From: Sedimentisphaerales bacterium
Lineage (GTDB): Bacteria; Planctomycetota; Phycisphaerae; Sedimentisphaerales; Anaerobacaceae
Assembly: GCA_016930645.1 (NCBI GenBank)
Contig: JAFGGH010000023.1
Location: 1 to 49,347 of the forward strand
DNA: 49,347 nucleotides
Direction of reading: 5' to 3'
In this document: positions 36,021 through 43,233 of the stretch, piece by piece
How positions within the stretch are numbered: position 1 is the stretch's first letter
How the letters are laid out: each line of letters begins with the position of its first letter
Position numbers and translations under genes: made by a program
The notes under the pieces: model-generated
What the model was told of the DNA's origin: nothing
Databases searched by the model: none
The model's input: the letters and a program-made list of their open reading frames with translations, nothing else

Positions 36021-36698
36021 CTACCAGTCCCATTCCGAGCGTGCTTTTTGTCTTTGTTGTCGCATCGGTGCATTCTTACCTGGGCCGAAGCGTTTTACGG
36101 GACCTTGACCGAATCCGCCTCTTACCTGAGGCCGCTCTAAGTTATCACCCCAGCGCTGTCTCGCGAAATTCCTTTGCATAGCCTGATGTCCCCAGCCAGC
36201 TTGTGGTCCCTGGGCGAAAGCTCTTCGGCCAGCCGTCATTCCGGCAAAAGCCCGACCGCAATTTTCACATTGCCCTTGCCATTGTCTGCCGTATCCTCTG
36301 CCTTGCCCTTGGCTCCAGCCTTTACTTGGTCCTGCAAAACCTTGCCATTGTCTTCGGCCTTGACCTTGCCAATGCCTTCCCTGTCCCCGGCCTCTCGTCT
36401 CGGCAAAGCTCCGCGAAGCCGGATTGCCTTGCCATTGCGGATGTTTCATTCTGCCCTGACCTTGACCTCTGCCTGCTTGTAACTGTCCCTGGTGTTTTTC
36501 TATTCTGTCGAGGATTTTGCCGATTCTGTCTATATCCTTTTGCTCGTAGGCATCTCTTAGCTGTTTAAGCCATTGCTGATTTTGGCCTGCTCTGTTTTGG
36601 CGTCTTGCCGGTGCGGGATTATCCGCTTGTGGCTCGGCAAAGATGATAGCTGCAAGCAGAAATGTGATTGTCATTGTGATAATCGCTTTTTTTAACAT
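36021..36698 (-). CDS. Secreted Gln/Gly/Arg-rich low-complexity protein
   Basis: Not a known family. The 225 residues begin with a signal peptide (about 1-21, ending Phe-Ala-Glu). A short helical part (about 40-72) with Gln-Gln-Trp-Leu-Lys-Gln-Leu-Arg-Asp and Ile-Asp-Arg-Ile is the only folded-looking segment. The rest is built of Gly-Gln-Gly-Arg and Arg-x-Trp-Gln-Gly-Gln units, strongly basic, with one Cys-x-x-Cys (Cys-Glu-Asn-Cys, near residue 143). AAAGGAG eight bases before the ATG is an excellent ribosome site, so it is expressed. Such basic, aromatic-spaced repeats could bind anionic polymer or RNA-like surfaces, or be a disordered matrix protein; this is inference. It is monocistronic. 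Confidence 0.75.
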   Translation of the reverse strand: MLKKAIITMTITFLLAAIIFAEPQADNPAPARRQNRAGQNQQWLKQLRDAYEQKDIDRIGKILDRIEKHQGQLQAGRGQGQGRMKHPQWQGNPASRSFAETRGRGQGRHWQGQGRRQWQGFAGPSKGWSQGQGRGYGRQWQGQCENCGRAFAGMTAGRRAFAQGPQAGWGHQAMQRNFARQRWGDNLERPQVRGGFGQGPVKRFGPGKNAPMRQQRQKARSEWDW

Positions 36699-36835
36699 CT
36701 TTATGCTCCTTTCGTAAAATTCACTTTTCTGTTTTCAAAAGGGTAAACGCAATATGTATGGCTTTTATTGCAAATTACATAAAAAGTGCGGATAAATCGC
36801 GGTAAATGGAGAAGAAAATCCTGCCGTCCTAAAAT

Positions 36836-37501
36836 TTATGATGAGATGCGTTTTATAATGTCAGCTATTGCTCTGCATTTTTCGCTAATCTGTGACCAGT
36901 TTTTATTAGAGATTTCATCTTTCTTTGCAATCCAGCTTCCGCCGCAGGCGGGAACAGATGGCAGTTGCAGATAGCCGGCAAGGTTGTCCGCGTTGATTCC
37001 GCCGGTCGGAATAAACTTGATACCCGTATGTTTGTAAGGGCCGCTTATAGCCTTTAGAAATTTAACTCCGCCGCAGGCTTCCGCCGGGAAAAATTTTAAA
37101 ATCTTACATCCTAAGACAAGCGCCTGTTCTATATCGGTTGGAGTGGCTATACCGGGATAAAAGTCGAGCTTAAGCTCTTGTGCTTTTGATACGATATTCG
37201 GATTCAGGCCCGGCGCGACAGCGAACTTCGCACCGCAGTCTTTGGCTGCTTTGAGATTATCGAGGGTCAGCACTGTGCCGGCGCCTAAAGTCAGTTCGGG
37301 CCTTTTGTCGTTTAGAATTGAAATAGTCTGGCCGGCCGCTTTTGTTCTGAAGGTGATTTCGGCAACAGGCAGGCCTCCCTCGAGCAGAGCATCGGCTAGT
37401 CCCAAAGCAAAATCGGCATCTTCGATTACAACGACAGGGATTACACGGTATTTTTCGAACACATCTATTATGTTATTACCCAAAATACAATCTCCGGACA
37501 T
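36836..37501 (-). CDS. eda: 2-keto-3-deoxy-6-phosphogluconate aldolase
   Basis: Splits KDPG into pyruvate and glyceraldehyde 3-phosphate, and may also handle 4-hydroxy-2-oxoglutarate. The 221 residues fit the class I aldolase family. Schiff-base Lys136 is in Ile-Leu-Lys-Phe-Phe-Pro-Ala-Glu, the general base Glu48 in Ala-Glu-Ile-Thr-Phe-Arg-Thr, and Gly-Ala-Gly-Thr-Val and Pro-Thr-Gly-Gly-Ile bind phosphate. The ATG overlaps the dctM stop as TAATG, so translation is coupled. It is the last gene of the uronate operon and the final step of the pathway, which fits its place. Confidence 0.96.
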   Translation of the reverse strand: MSGDCILGNNIIDVFEKYRVIPVVVIEDADFALGLADALLEGGLPVAEITFRTKAAGQTISILNDKRPELTLGAGTVLTLDNLKAAKDCGAKFAVAPGLNPNIVSKAQELKLDFYPGIATPTDIEQALVLGCKILKFFPAEACGGVKFLKAISGPYKHTGIKFIPTGGINADNLAGYLQLPSVPACGGSWIAKKDEISNKNWSQISEKCRAIADIIKRISS

Positions 37502-38796
37502 TAAAGCTTATTAAACAAACCCGGCAGCCAGAGCGATAGGGCAGGCCAATAGGTAATTATCATCAAGCTGAAAACCATAGCTATAAAAAACGGTATCATC
37601 GACGGGATAACTTTGGCAATTGTGGTTTTACCAACACCACAGCCGATGAATAAAACCGTTCCAACCGGCGGTGTGCACAGGCCGATACATAAATTGGCTA
37701 TCAGAATAATGCCGAAATGGACAGGATGAAGGCCTAAAGCTATTACCACCGGCAGAAAGATAGGCGTGAAAATCAAAATAGCCGGCGTCATATCCATGAA
37801 AGTTCCGACCGCCAGCAGGATAAGATTTATGATAACAAGAATAACTATCTTATTATCTGAGACACTCAACAATGCCGCGCTTACCGACTGGGGGATATTT
37901 TCATAAGCGAGAATCCAGCTCATCGCCTGGCTGCAACCGACCAGCAGCATCACGATTGATGTGGTTTTGCCGCACTGCAGAAGTATTCGCGGCATGTCCT
38001 TGATTTTTACCTCTCTGTATATGATAATAGCGAGTATTAAGGCATAAGCAACGGCGATGGCCGAGGCCTCGGTAGCCGAAAATATCCCGCTGAGTATTCC
38101 GCCAAGGACAATAATAACCAGTAACGCGGATGGAAGTGCTACAAGAAAACTTTTTATTATCCGCACCAACGATGTGGTTTCAGATATTCCGTAATTACGT
38201 CTTCGGCTGATAATTCCGCAGACAACCATAATACTCAGCCCGACGAGGATGCCGGGCAGGATGCCCGCTAAAAACAGGGCTGCTACCGAGATGTTGCTCG
38301 CCACAACTGCATAGACAATCATCACATTAGAGGGCGGTATCAACAGGCCAGTAGTAGCGGCGGTTGAGGTAACCGCTACATTAAAGGACTTGTCGTAACC
38401 TTGCTTGTTCATTTCAGGAATCATAAACCCGCCTACCGATGATACAGCCGCCGCCGCTGAGCCTGAAATCGAGCCGAACATCATACAGGTCAGCGTGTTA
38501 ACGAAACTCAGTCCTCCCTTGAGCCAGCCGACAATTGACGCTGCGAAGCTTATCAGCCGCCGGGCCAGACCGCCTTCGCCCATCAGTATACCCGCCAGAA
38601 TGAAAAACGGTATCGCCAGAAGCGGAAAGCTTGCTATACCGGTCGAAAGCCTCTGGGCGACAATATAGCTTGTGGGAATATCACCGATGGAATATATCGT
38701 CAGAAAAGTAGCGATACCGATGCAGACAGCTATAGGGACATTCATTAAAAGAAGGATTACAAAGCTGCTGATAAGTAATATAACCTGTGTTCCCAC
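37501..38796 (-). CDS. dctM: TRAP transporter large permease (DctM)
   Basis: The 12-or-so-helix membrane subunit of a tripartite ATP-independent periplasmic transporter, driven by sodium. The 431 residues match DctM. Family phrases are Asn-Val-Pro-Ile-Ala-Val-Cys-Ile-Gly, Ala-Ile-Pro-Phe-Phe-Ile-Leu-Ala-Gly, Phe-Gly-Ser-Ile-Ser-Gly-Ser-Ala-Ala-Ala, Leu-Ile-Pro-Pro-Ser-Asn and Cys-Thr-Pro-Pro-Val-Gly-Thr. The start is GTG with AAGGAG eight bases upstream. It lies 12 bases after dctQ. Sequence alone does not give the substrate; context suggests uronate or a pectin-derived oligosaccharide. Confidence 0.96.
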   Translation of the reverse strand: MGTQVILLISSFVILLLMNVPIAVCIGIATFLTIYSIGDIPTSYIVAQRLSTGIASFPLLAIPFFILAGILMGEGGLARRLISFAASIVGWLKGGLSFVNTLTCMMFGSISGSAAAAVSSVGGFMIPEMNKQGYDKSFNVAVTSTAATTGLLIPPSNVMIVYAVVASNISVAALFLAGILPGILVGLSIMVVCGIISRRRNYGISETTSLVRIIKSFLVALPSALLVIIVLGGILSGIFSATEASAIAVAYALILAIIIYREVKIKDMPRILLQCGKTTSIVMLLVGCSQAMSWILAYENIPQSVSAALLSVSDNKIVILVIINLILLAVGTFMDMTPAILIFTPIFLPVVIALGLHPVHFGIILIANLCIGLCTPPVGTVLFIGCGVGKTTIAKVIPSMIPFFIAMVFSLMIITYWPALSLWLPGLFNKL

Positions 38797-38808
38797 AGTA
38801 ACGTCTCC

Positions 38809-39393
38809 TTATTCAAAAACTTCCCGTTCTACAGGCTCCGGCTCAGGTGGACTTTCTTTGCCGGAAAGAATCTCCGCAACAGCCTCTATGCAGAAAATAA
38901 CAACAAAAACGCCGCAAATCGGCACAGCCAGGTAAACATAACCCATTTTTATCTGCAGGGCGGGTGTAATCTGCCCCGCGGCAAGGGTTTTGGAGACGAG
39001 GATATAGCCTCCGTAAATCATTACGGCTACGGCGAAAGCGGCTACGAGTATATTGACTATTACAGCGGTGAGTTTCTGTGCCTGCGGATGAAGTTTGCCC
39101 ACGAAGTAGTCAACACCGAGATGAGACTTTGCACCGAATGCCACGCTGGCGCCAAGCAGCGATACCCACACAAGCAGATACTGGGCAATCTCTTCGGTCC
39201 ATTCGGTTTGACCGGTCGGCAAAAACGGCCACGGGCGATAACCCTTTTTAGTTAAATAGGCGACTAATGTGCCAAGCTCTCTCGAAGTAACACCCCATAA
39301 AACATCTATAACCAGAACGGCAACGAGGACAATTACCGATATTTCAAGCAGCCTGATGAGGATATTTTTAACGGCGATTAAAAACTTTGTCAT
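38809..39393 (-). CDS. dctQ: TRAP transporter small permease (DctQ)
   Basis: The four-helix small membrane subunit that pairs with DctM. The 194 residues are rather long for DctQ, because a Pro/Glu-rich cytoplasmic tail follows the last helix and the first loop is extended (Lys-Lys-Gly-Tyr-Arg-Pro-Trp-Pro). Trp-Thr-Glu-Glu-Ile-Ala-Gln-Tyr and His-Leu-Gly-Val-Asp-Tyr-Phe are typical. It starts two bases after the dctP stop, and AGGGAAG lies upstream inside dctP. Confidence 0.93.
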   Translation of the reverse strand: MTKFLIAVKNILIRLLEISVIVLVAVLVIDVLWGVTSRELGTLVAYLTKKGYRPWPFLPTGQTEWTEEIAQYLLVWVSLLGASVAFGAKSHLGVDYFVGKLHPQAQKLTAVIVNILVAAFAVAVMIYGGYILVSKTLAAGQITPALQIKMGYVYLAVPICGVFVVIFCIEAVAEILSGKESPPEPEPVEREVFE

Positions 39394-39395
39394 AA

Positions 39396-40424
39396 TTATT
39401 TCACTTCCCTGATTCGGTCAAGCAGCTCGCCGACTGCGGTGCCTTTATAGCTGTTCAGCATCGGCTGGACTTTTTCAACAAAAGATTTTTTGTCCGGATA
39501 AAAGACCTCCACCCCTTCTTTCTTTGAGGCTTCGAGACTTTCCTTTGTTTTTTCTTCCCAGAGTTTTCTTTGATGAACTGACGAGTCATCCGCTGCCTGC
39601 TGTACCCACTGCTGCACTTGTTGCGGCAGCTCGTCCCAGACTTTACTGCTGATAAGCAGCATATCCGGGATACTTGTATGCTCGTCCATTGTGAAAAATT
39701 TACAGACCTCGAAATGACGGTTTGTATAATAGCTCGGCGGATTGTTTTCCGCGCCGTCCACCATATTCTGCTGAAGGGCGGTATACAGCTCGCCCCAGGA
39801 AATCGGCGTCGGTTTTCCTCCCATGGCGCTAATCATATCCATCGAGGTCTTGCTGTTCATAACGCGGATTTTCATTCCCGCCAGGTCATCGGGCGACATG
39901 ATGGGTTTATTGGTGGTGTAAAAGTTTCTGCTGCCTGCGTCATAGTAACAAAGCCCCCGCAGCTTTATCTTCTCGTTATCTCCTTTGAGTAAAAGCTCTT
40001 TGCCTATCGGCCCTCCAAGAACCTTCCAGTAATGCTCATGGTCGCGAAAGACATAAGGCAGACTGAAAACCGCCATTTCCGGTATGAAACTCTCCATTGC
40101 TGCGGTCGAGACCTTGGTCATCGCCAGAGCGCCCCTTTGAAGCTGCTCTATATTGTCGGTCTCTGAACCGAGCTGGCCGTTGGGGTAGATCTCCAGCTTG
40201 ACGGTGCCTGCGGACAATTCATCAAGCCGCTGGGCCATAAACAACATTCCCTTGTGAACCGGATGGCTCTGGTCAAGACCGTGGGAAAGCTTTAACATGG
40301 TTTGTTTCTTATCGCCGCCGCCTGATAGATTGACCGAACGGACATACCAGGCAAAACCGCAAACCGAAATAAGAATCCCCACCGCAAGGCCGACTATAAA
40401 ATACGAAACACTTTTCTTGTCCAT
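39396..40424 (-). CDS. dctP: TRAP transporter substrate-binding protein (DctP)
   Basis: The periplasmic receptor of the TRAP system. The 342 residues have an N-terminal hydrophobic segment (about 9-28) that may be an uncleaved anchor or signal peptide. The DctP domain starts at Lys-Leu-Ser-His-Gly-Leu-Asp. It includes Ile-Tyr-Pro-Asn-Gly-Gln-Leu-Gly, the carboxylate-binding Lys-Ile-Arg-Val-Met-Asn-Ser (conserved Arg), and Gln-Gln-Asn-Met-Val-Asp-Gly-Ala-Glu-Asn-Asn-Pro-Pro. That Arg makes a salt bridge to sugar acids in known members, so an acidic sugar is expected. It follows kdgK by 71 bases, the largest gap inside the operon, where an internal promoter could lie. Confidence 0.96.
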   Translation of the reverse strand: MDKKSVSYFIVGLAVGILISVCGFAWYVRSVNLSGGGDKKQTMLKLSHGLDQSHPVHKGMLFMAQRLDELSAGTVKLEIYPNGQLGSETDNIEQLQRGALAMTKVSTAAMESFIPEMAVFSLPYVFRDHEHYWKVLGGPIGKELLLKGDNEKIKLRGLCYYDAGSRNFYTTNKPIMSPDDLAGMKIRVMNSKTSMDMISAMGGKPTPISWGELYTALQQNMVDGAENNPPSYYTNRHFEVCKFFTMDEHTSIPDMLLISSKVWDELPQQVQQWVQQAADDSSVHQRKLWEEKTKESLEASKKEGVEVFYPDKKSFVEKVQPMLNSYKGTAVGELLDRIREVK

Positions 40425-40495
40425 AGTAATCTCACTAAAGAAGTTTATTTATGACTCATCTTACCACAGAAGACGTTTGCTTTCATTAGTTTTTA

Positions 40496-41596
40496 TTAGC
40501 GGCTGATTCTGGCTGATGAGCCTTTCATCACTCTTTCGACTTCGGCAAGGCTGGCCGTTGTGGTATCTCCTGGTGTTGTCATTGCCAGCGCGCCGTGCGC
40601 AGCGCCGTAATTGACCGCATCTTCAGGACTTTTGTCTTCCATCAGACCGTAAATCAGGCCGGAGGCAAAACTGTCGCCGCCGCCGACCCTGTCGCAGATT
40701 TCCAGGTTCTCGCGCAGAACGGCATCGTAAAATTTGCCGTCAAAATAGAGAACCGCTCCCCAGTCGTTTACCGATGCAGTTTTAGCGTTCCGAAGTGTCG
40801 TAGCCACGGCTTTGAAATTTGGAAAGACCTTTACCGCTTCGGTAATCATTTTTTTGAAATTGGCCGGGTCAAGTTTCGAGCAGCCTTCATCGAGTCCTTC
40901 AACTTCGAATCCCAACGCCGCCGAAAAGTCCTCTTCGTTGCCTATCATAACATCGACAAGTGAAGCGATTGAGCGGTTTACTTCCATCGCTTTGGCTTTG
41001 CCGCCCGTATCTTTCCATAACGAAGCGCGATAGTTCAAATCATAAGAGATAATCGCACCGTGTTTTTTCGCTGCGTTCATAGCTTCGATAATAACTTCCG
41101 GTGTTGTCTCTGAAAGGCCTGCGTAAATACCGCCGGTATGAAACCAGCGCACGCTATCGGTGCCGAATATTTTTTCCCAGTCGATGTCGCCTTTTCTGAT
41201 TTGCGATGCCGCACTGTAAGCCCGGTCTGAACAGCCGACAGCAGCCCGGACGCCGAATCCCCGCTCGGTAAAATTCAGTCCCACTCGGGTTTTTCTCCCA
41301 ATGCCATCGTAGGGAATCCACTTTATATATTCGGTTGACACTCCCCCCTGAAAGATTAAATCTTCAAGAAGTCTGCCTACCGGATTATCAGCAATTGCCG
41401 TTGCCACCGCGGCTCTTTTGCCGAAGCACCTTTTCAGGCCGCGGGCGACATTATACTCTCCTCCGCCTTCCCAGACCCTGAAATGGCGCGTAGTGTGTAT
41501 TCTTTCTTCGCCCGGGTCAAGACGAATCATAATCTCACCGAGTGAAAGAATATCATACTTGCATTGTGATTGTGGTTTTACTTTCAGTGTATTCAT
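40496..41596 (-). CDS. kdgK: 2-keto-3-deoxygluconate kinase (PfkB family)
   Basis: Phosphorylates KDG to KDPG with ATP. From the ATG at 41596 it has 366 codons, which matches other KdgK proteins. A longer frame runs 79 codons upstream into kduD but is unlike kinase. Gly-Gly-Gly-Glu-Tyr-Asn-Val-Ala-Arg-Gly-Leu binds substrate, Asp-Leu-Asn-Tyr-Arg-Ala-Ser-Leu-Trp is typical of KdgK, and Gly-Gly-Gly-Asp308-Ser-Phe-Ala-Ser-Gly holds the catalytic base. It starts 19 bases after the kduD stop. Other PfkB sugar kinases are possible, but the neighbours settle the assignment. Confidence 0.92.
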   Translation of the reverse strand: MNTLKVKPQSQCKYDILSLGEIMIRLDPGEERIHTTRHFRVWEGGGEYNVARGLKRCFGKRAAVATAIADNPVGRLLEDLIFQGGVSTEYIKWIPYDGIGRKTRVGLNFTERGFGVRAAVGCSDRAYSAASQIRKGDIDWEKIFGTDSVRWFHTGGIYAGLSETTPEVIIEAMNAAKKHGAIISYDLNYRASLWKDTGGKAKAMEVNRSIASLVDVMIGNEEDFSAALGFEVEGLDEGCSKLDPANFKKMITEAVKVFPNFKAVATTLRNAKTASVNDWGAVLYFDGKFYDAVLRENLEICDRVGGGDSFASGLIYGLMEDKSPEDAVNYGAAHGALAMTTPGDTTTASLAEVERVMKGSSARISR

Positions 41597-41615
41597 TATT
41601 TTTCTTAGTCTATTC

Positions 41616-42377
41616 CTACCTTGCCAGCCAGCCGCCGTCAACCGCAATCGTATAGCAGTTGAGATAGTCCGATGCCGACGACGCAAGAAATACCGCGATG
41701 CCTTTGAGGTCTTCCGGCTCGCCCCATCTGCCCACCGGTATCCTTTCGAGGATTGCCTTGTTCCTTTTTTCATCCGCACGCAGAGCCGCCGTATTATCGG
41801 TGGCCATATAGCCGGGTGCGATTGCATTGACATTAATTTTGTGCGGTGCCAGCTCGTTGCCGAGCAGCCTGGTCAGGCCCATAACCGCGCTTTTGGAAGC
41901 GGTATAGGAAGGCACGAGGATTCCGCCCTGGAAGCTGAGCATCGATGCGGTGTTGACTATTTTTCCGCCTCTGCCCTGGTCGATCATTACCCTGGCGACG
42001 GCCTGGCTGAGAAAAAACAACGTGCGGATATTGATATTCATCACATCGTCCCAGTCCTTTTCCGAGAACTCAACCAGCGGGGCACGCCTGATGATACCGG
42101 CATTGTTGAACAGGATATCGATTCCGCCAAGCTCAGCGACGGTGGTGCTTACGATTTTGTCGGCACTTTCTTTCTTACTCAAATCAGCAGTAATTATGAC
42201 GCATTTTCTGCCGAGTTTTTCGATTTGCTTCTTCGAGTCGGACATATCAAGAATGTCAACCAGGGCGATATCAGCGCCCGCTTCTGCCAGTCCGATTGCT
42301 ATTGCCTGGCCTAAGCCCCTTGCCGAGCCGGTTACGATTGCTTTTTTGCCGTCGAGTTTGAATTTATCGAGTATCAT
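41616..42377 (-). CDS. kduD: 2-dehydro-3-deoxy-D-gluconate 5-dehydrogenase (SDR)
   Basis: Reduces 2,5-diketo-3-deoxygluconate to KDG with NADH. The 253 residues are a classical short-chain dehydrogenase. The cofactor loop Thr-Gly-Ser-Ala-Arg-Gly-Leu-Gly is at 16-23, Asn-Asn-Ala-Gly at 91-94, and the active site Ser145, Tyr158, Lys162. Ile-Ile-Arg-Arg-Ala-Pro, Pro-Gly-Tyr-Met-Ala-Thr-Asp-Asn-Thr and the C-terminal Val-Asp-Gly-Gly-Trp-Leu-Ala-Arg are strongly KduD-like. GTGAGG five bases before the ATG supports the start. It lies seven bases after kduI. Confidence 0.95.
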   Translation of the reverse strand: MILDKFKLDGKKAIVTGSARGLGQAIAIGLAEAGADIALVDILDMSDSKKQIEKLGRKCVIITADLSKKESADKIVSTTVAELGGIDILFNNAGIIRRAPLVEFSEKDWDDVMNINIRTLFFLSQAVARVMIDQGRGGKIVNTASMLSFQGGILVPSYTASKSAVMGLTRLLGNELAPHKINVNAIAPGYMATDNTAALRADEKRNKAILERIPVGRWGEPEDLKGIAVFLASSASDYLNCYTIAVDGGWLAR

Positions 42378-42384
42378 AATATCC

Positions 42385-43215
42385 TCACTTTAAGTCATTG
42401 ATTGATAAATGGTCCATATCGTCAAACGCCTGGTTTTCGCCGCCCATTCCCCAGCAGAAACAATAAGCCTCGGTGCCGACTCCCGAATGAATCGACCAGC
42501 TCGGTGAAATAATCGCTTGTCCCGAGGCTGTTACTATATGCCGGGTTTCGTCGGGTTTGCCCATAAGATGGAAAACTCGTCCTTCCTGTGAAATTCCGAA
42601 ATACATATAAACCTCCATCCGCCTTTCGTGGGTATGAGGCGGCATCGTATTCCAGACACAGCCCGGCGCCATCTCGGTAAAGCCCATTACCAGCTGACAG
42701 CTCTTTATGCCGTCCGGATGAATATATTTGTAAATTACTCTTTTATTCGACGTCTCTTCACTGCCCAGTTCCACTGTCGCGGCATCCTGCTTTTTAGCTT
42801 GCGCTGTTTGGTATTCTTTATGAGCCGGATAGCTCAAAAGGTAAAACTTCGCAGGGGCACTCGGATTGTCGCTGCTGAAAGCAATTTCCTTCGAGCCTCT
42901 CGCGACATAGAGGCAGTCGCAATAGTCCATCCTGAAATCTTTGCCGTCAACTGTAACTTTGCCGCTTTTACCGATGTTCAAAACTCCCAGCTCGCGTCGC
43001 TGACAGAAGAAATCGGCACGCAGCTCATCGGCACTGGAAAGGCCAAGCTCTTTTTTGCAGGGAGCCGCCGAACCGACAATCGCCCGGTCAACGTCGGAGT
43101 ATATCATCACGATTTCGTCCGGCTTAAAGAGACTTGTGATGAGAAAATTCTCGCGGACTTCCTCAGTTGTCATCCTGTCGAATCGAACCGGGTCGGGTAC
43201 ATATCTAACTTCCAT
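42385..43215 (-). CDS. kduI: 4-deoxy-L-threo-5-hexosulose-uronate ketol-isomerase
   Basis: Isomerises the open-chain unsaturated uronate product (DKI) to 2,5-diketo-3-deoxygluconate. The 276 residues form the bicupin KduI fold. The opening Val-Arg-Tyr-x-Pro-Asp-Pro, Leu-Phe-x-Pro-Asp-Glu, Arg-Arg-Glu-Leu-Gly-Val-Leu-Asn-Ile-Gly and the metal-binding His-Thr-His-Glu-Arg-Arg-Met-Glu-Val-Tyr are all present. AAAGGAAG four bases before the ATG is a clear ribosome site. It lies 18 bases after the GH105 gene. Confidence 0.96.
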   Translation of the reverse strand: MEVRYVPDPVRFDRMTTEEVRENFLITSLFKPDEIVMIYSDVDRAIVGSAAPCKKELGLSSADELRADFFCQRRELGVLNIGKSGKVTVDGKDFRMDYCDCLYVARGSKEIAFSSDNPSAPAKFYLLSYPAHKEYQTAQAKKQDAATVELGSEETSNKRVIYKYIHPDGIKSCQLVMGFTEMAPGCVWNTMPPHTHERRMEVYMYFGISQEGRVFHLMGKPDETRHIVTASGQAIISPSWSIHSGVGTEAYCFCWGMGGENQAFDDMDHLSINDLK

Positions 43216-43233
43216 TATACTTCCTTTCGTAGG

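Noticed and set aside
38240-38270. A further GGGCAGGATGCCCG hairpin
   Set aside because: It lies in the dctM coding region and encodes conserved residues of the permease, so it is explained by protein coding.
41597-41833. N-terminal extension of kdgK by 79 codons
   Set aside because: The extension overlaps kduD, is rich in Arg/Ser and does not align with sugar kinases; the ATG at 41596 gives the family length.
41418-42314. A 298-codon plus-strand frame opposite kdgK and kduD
   Set aside because: It is opposite two clear enzymes; composition is that of a shadow frame.
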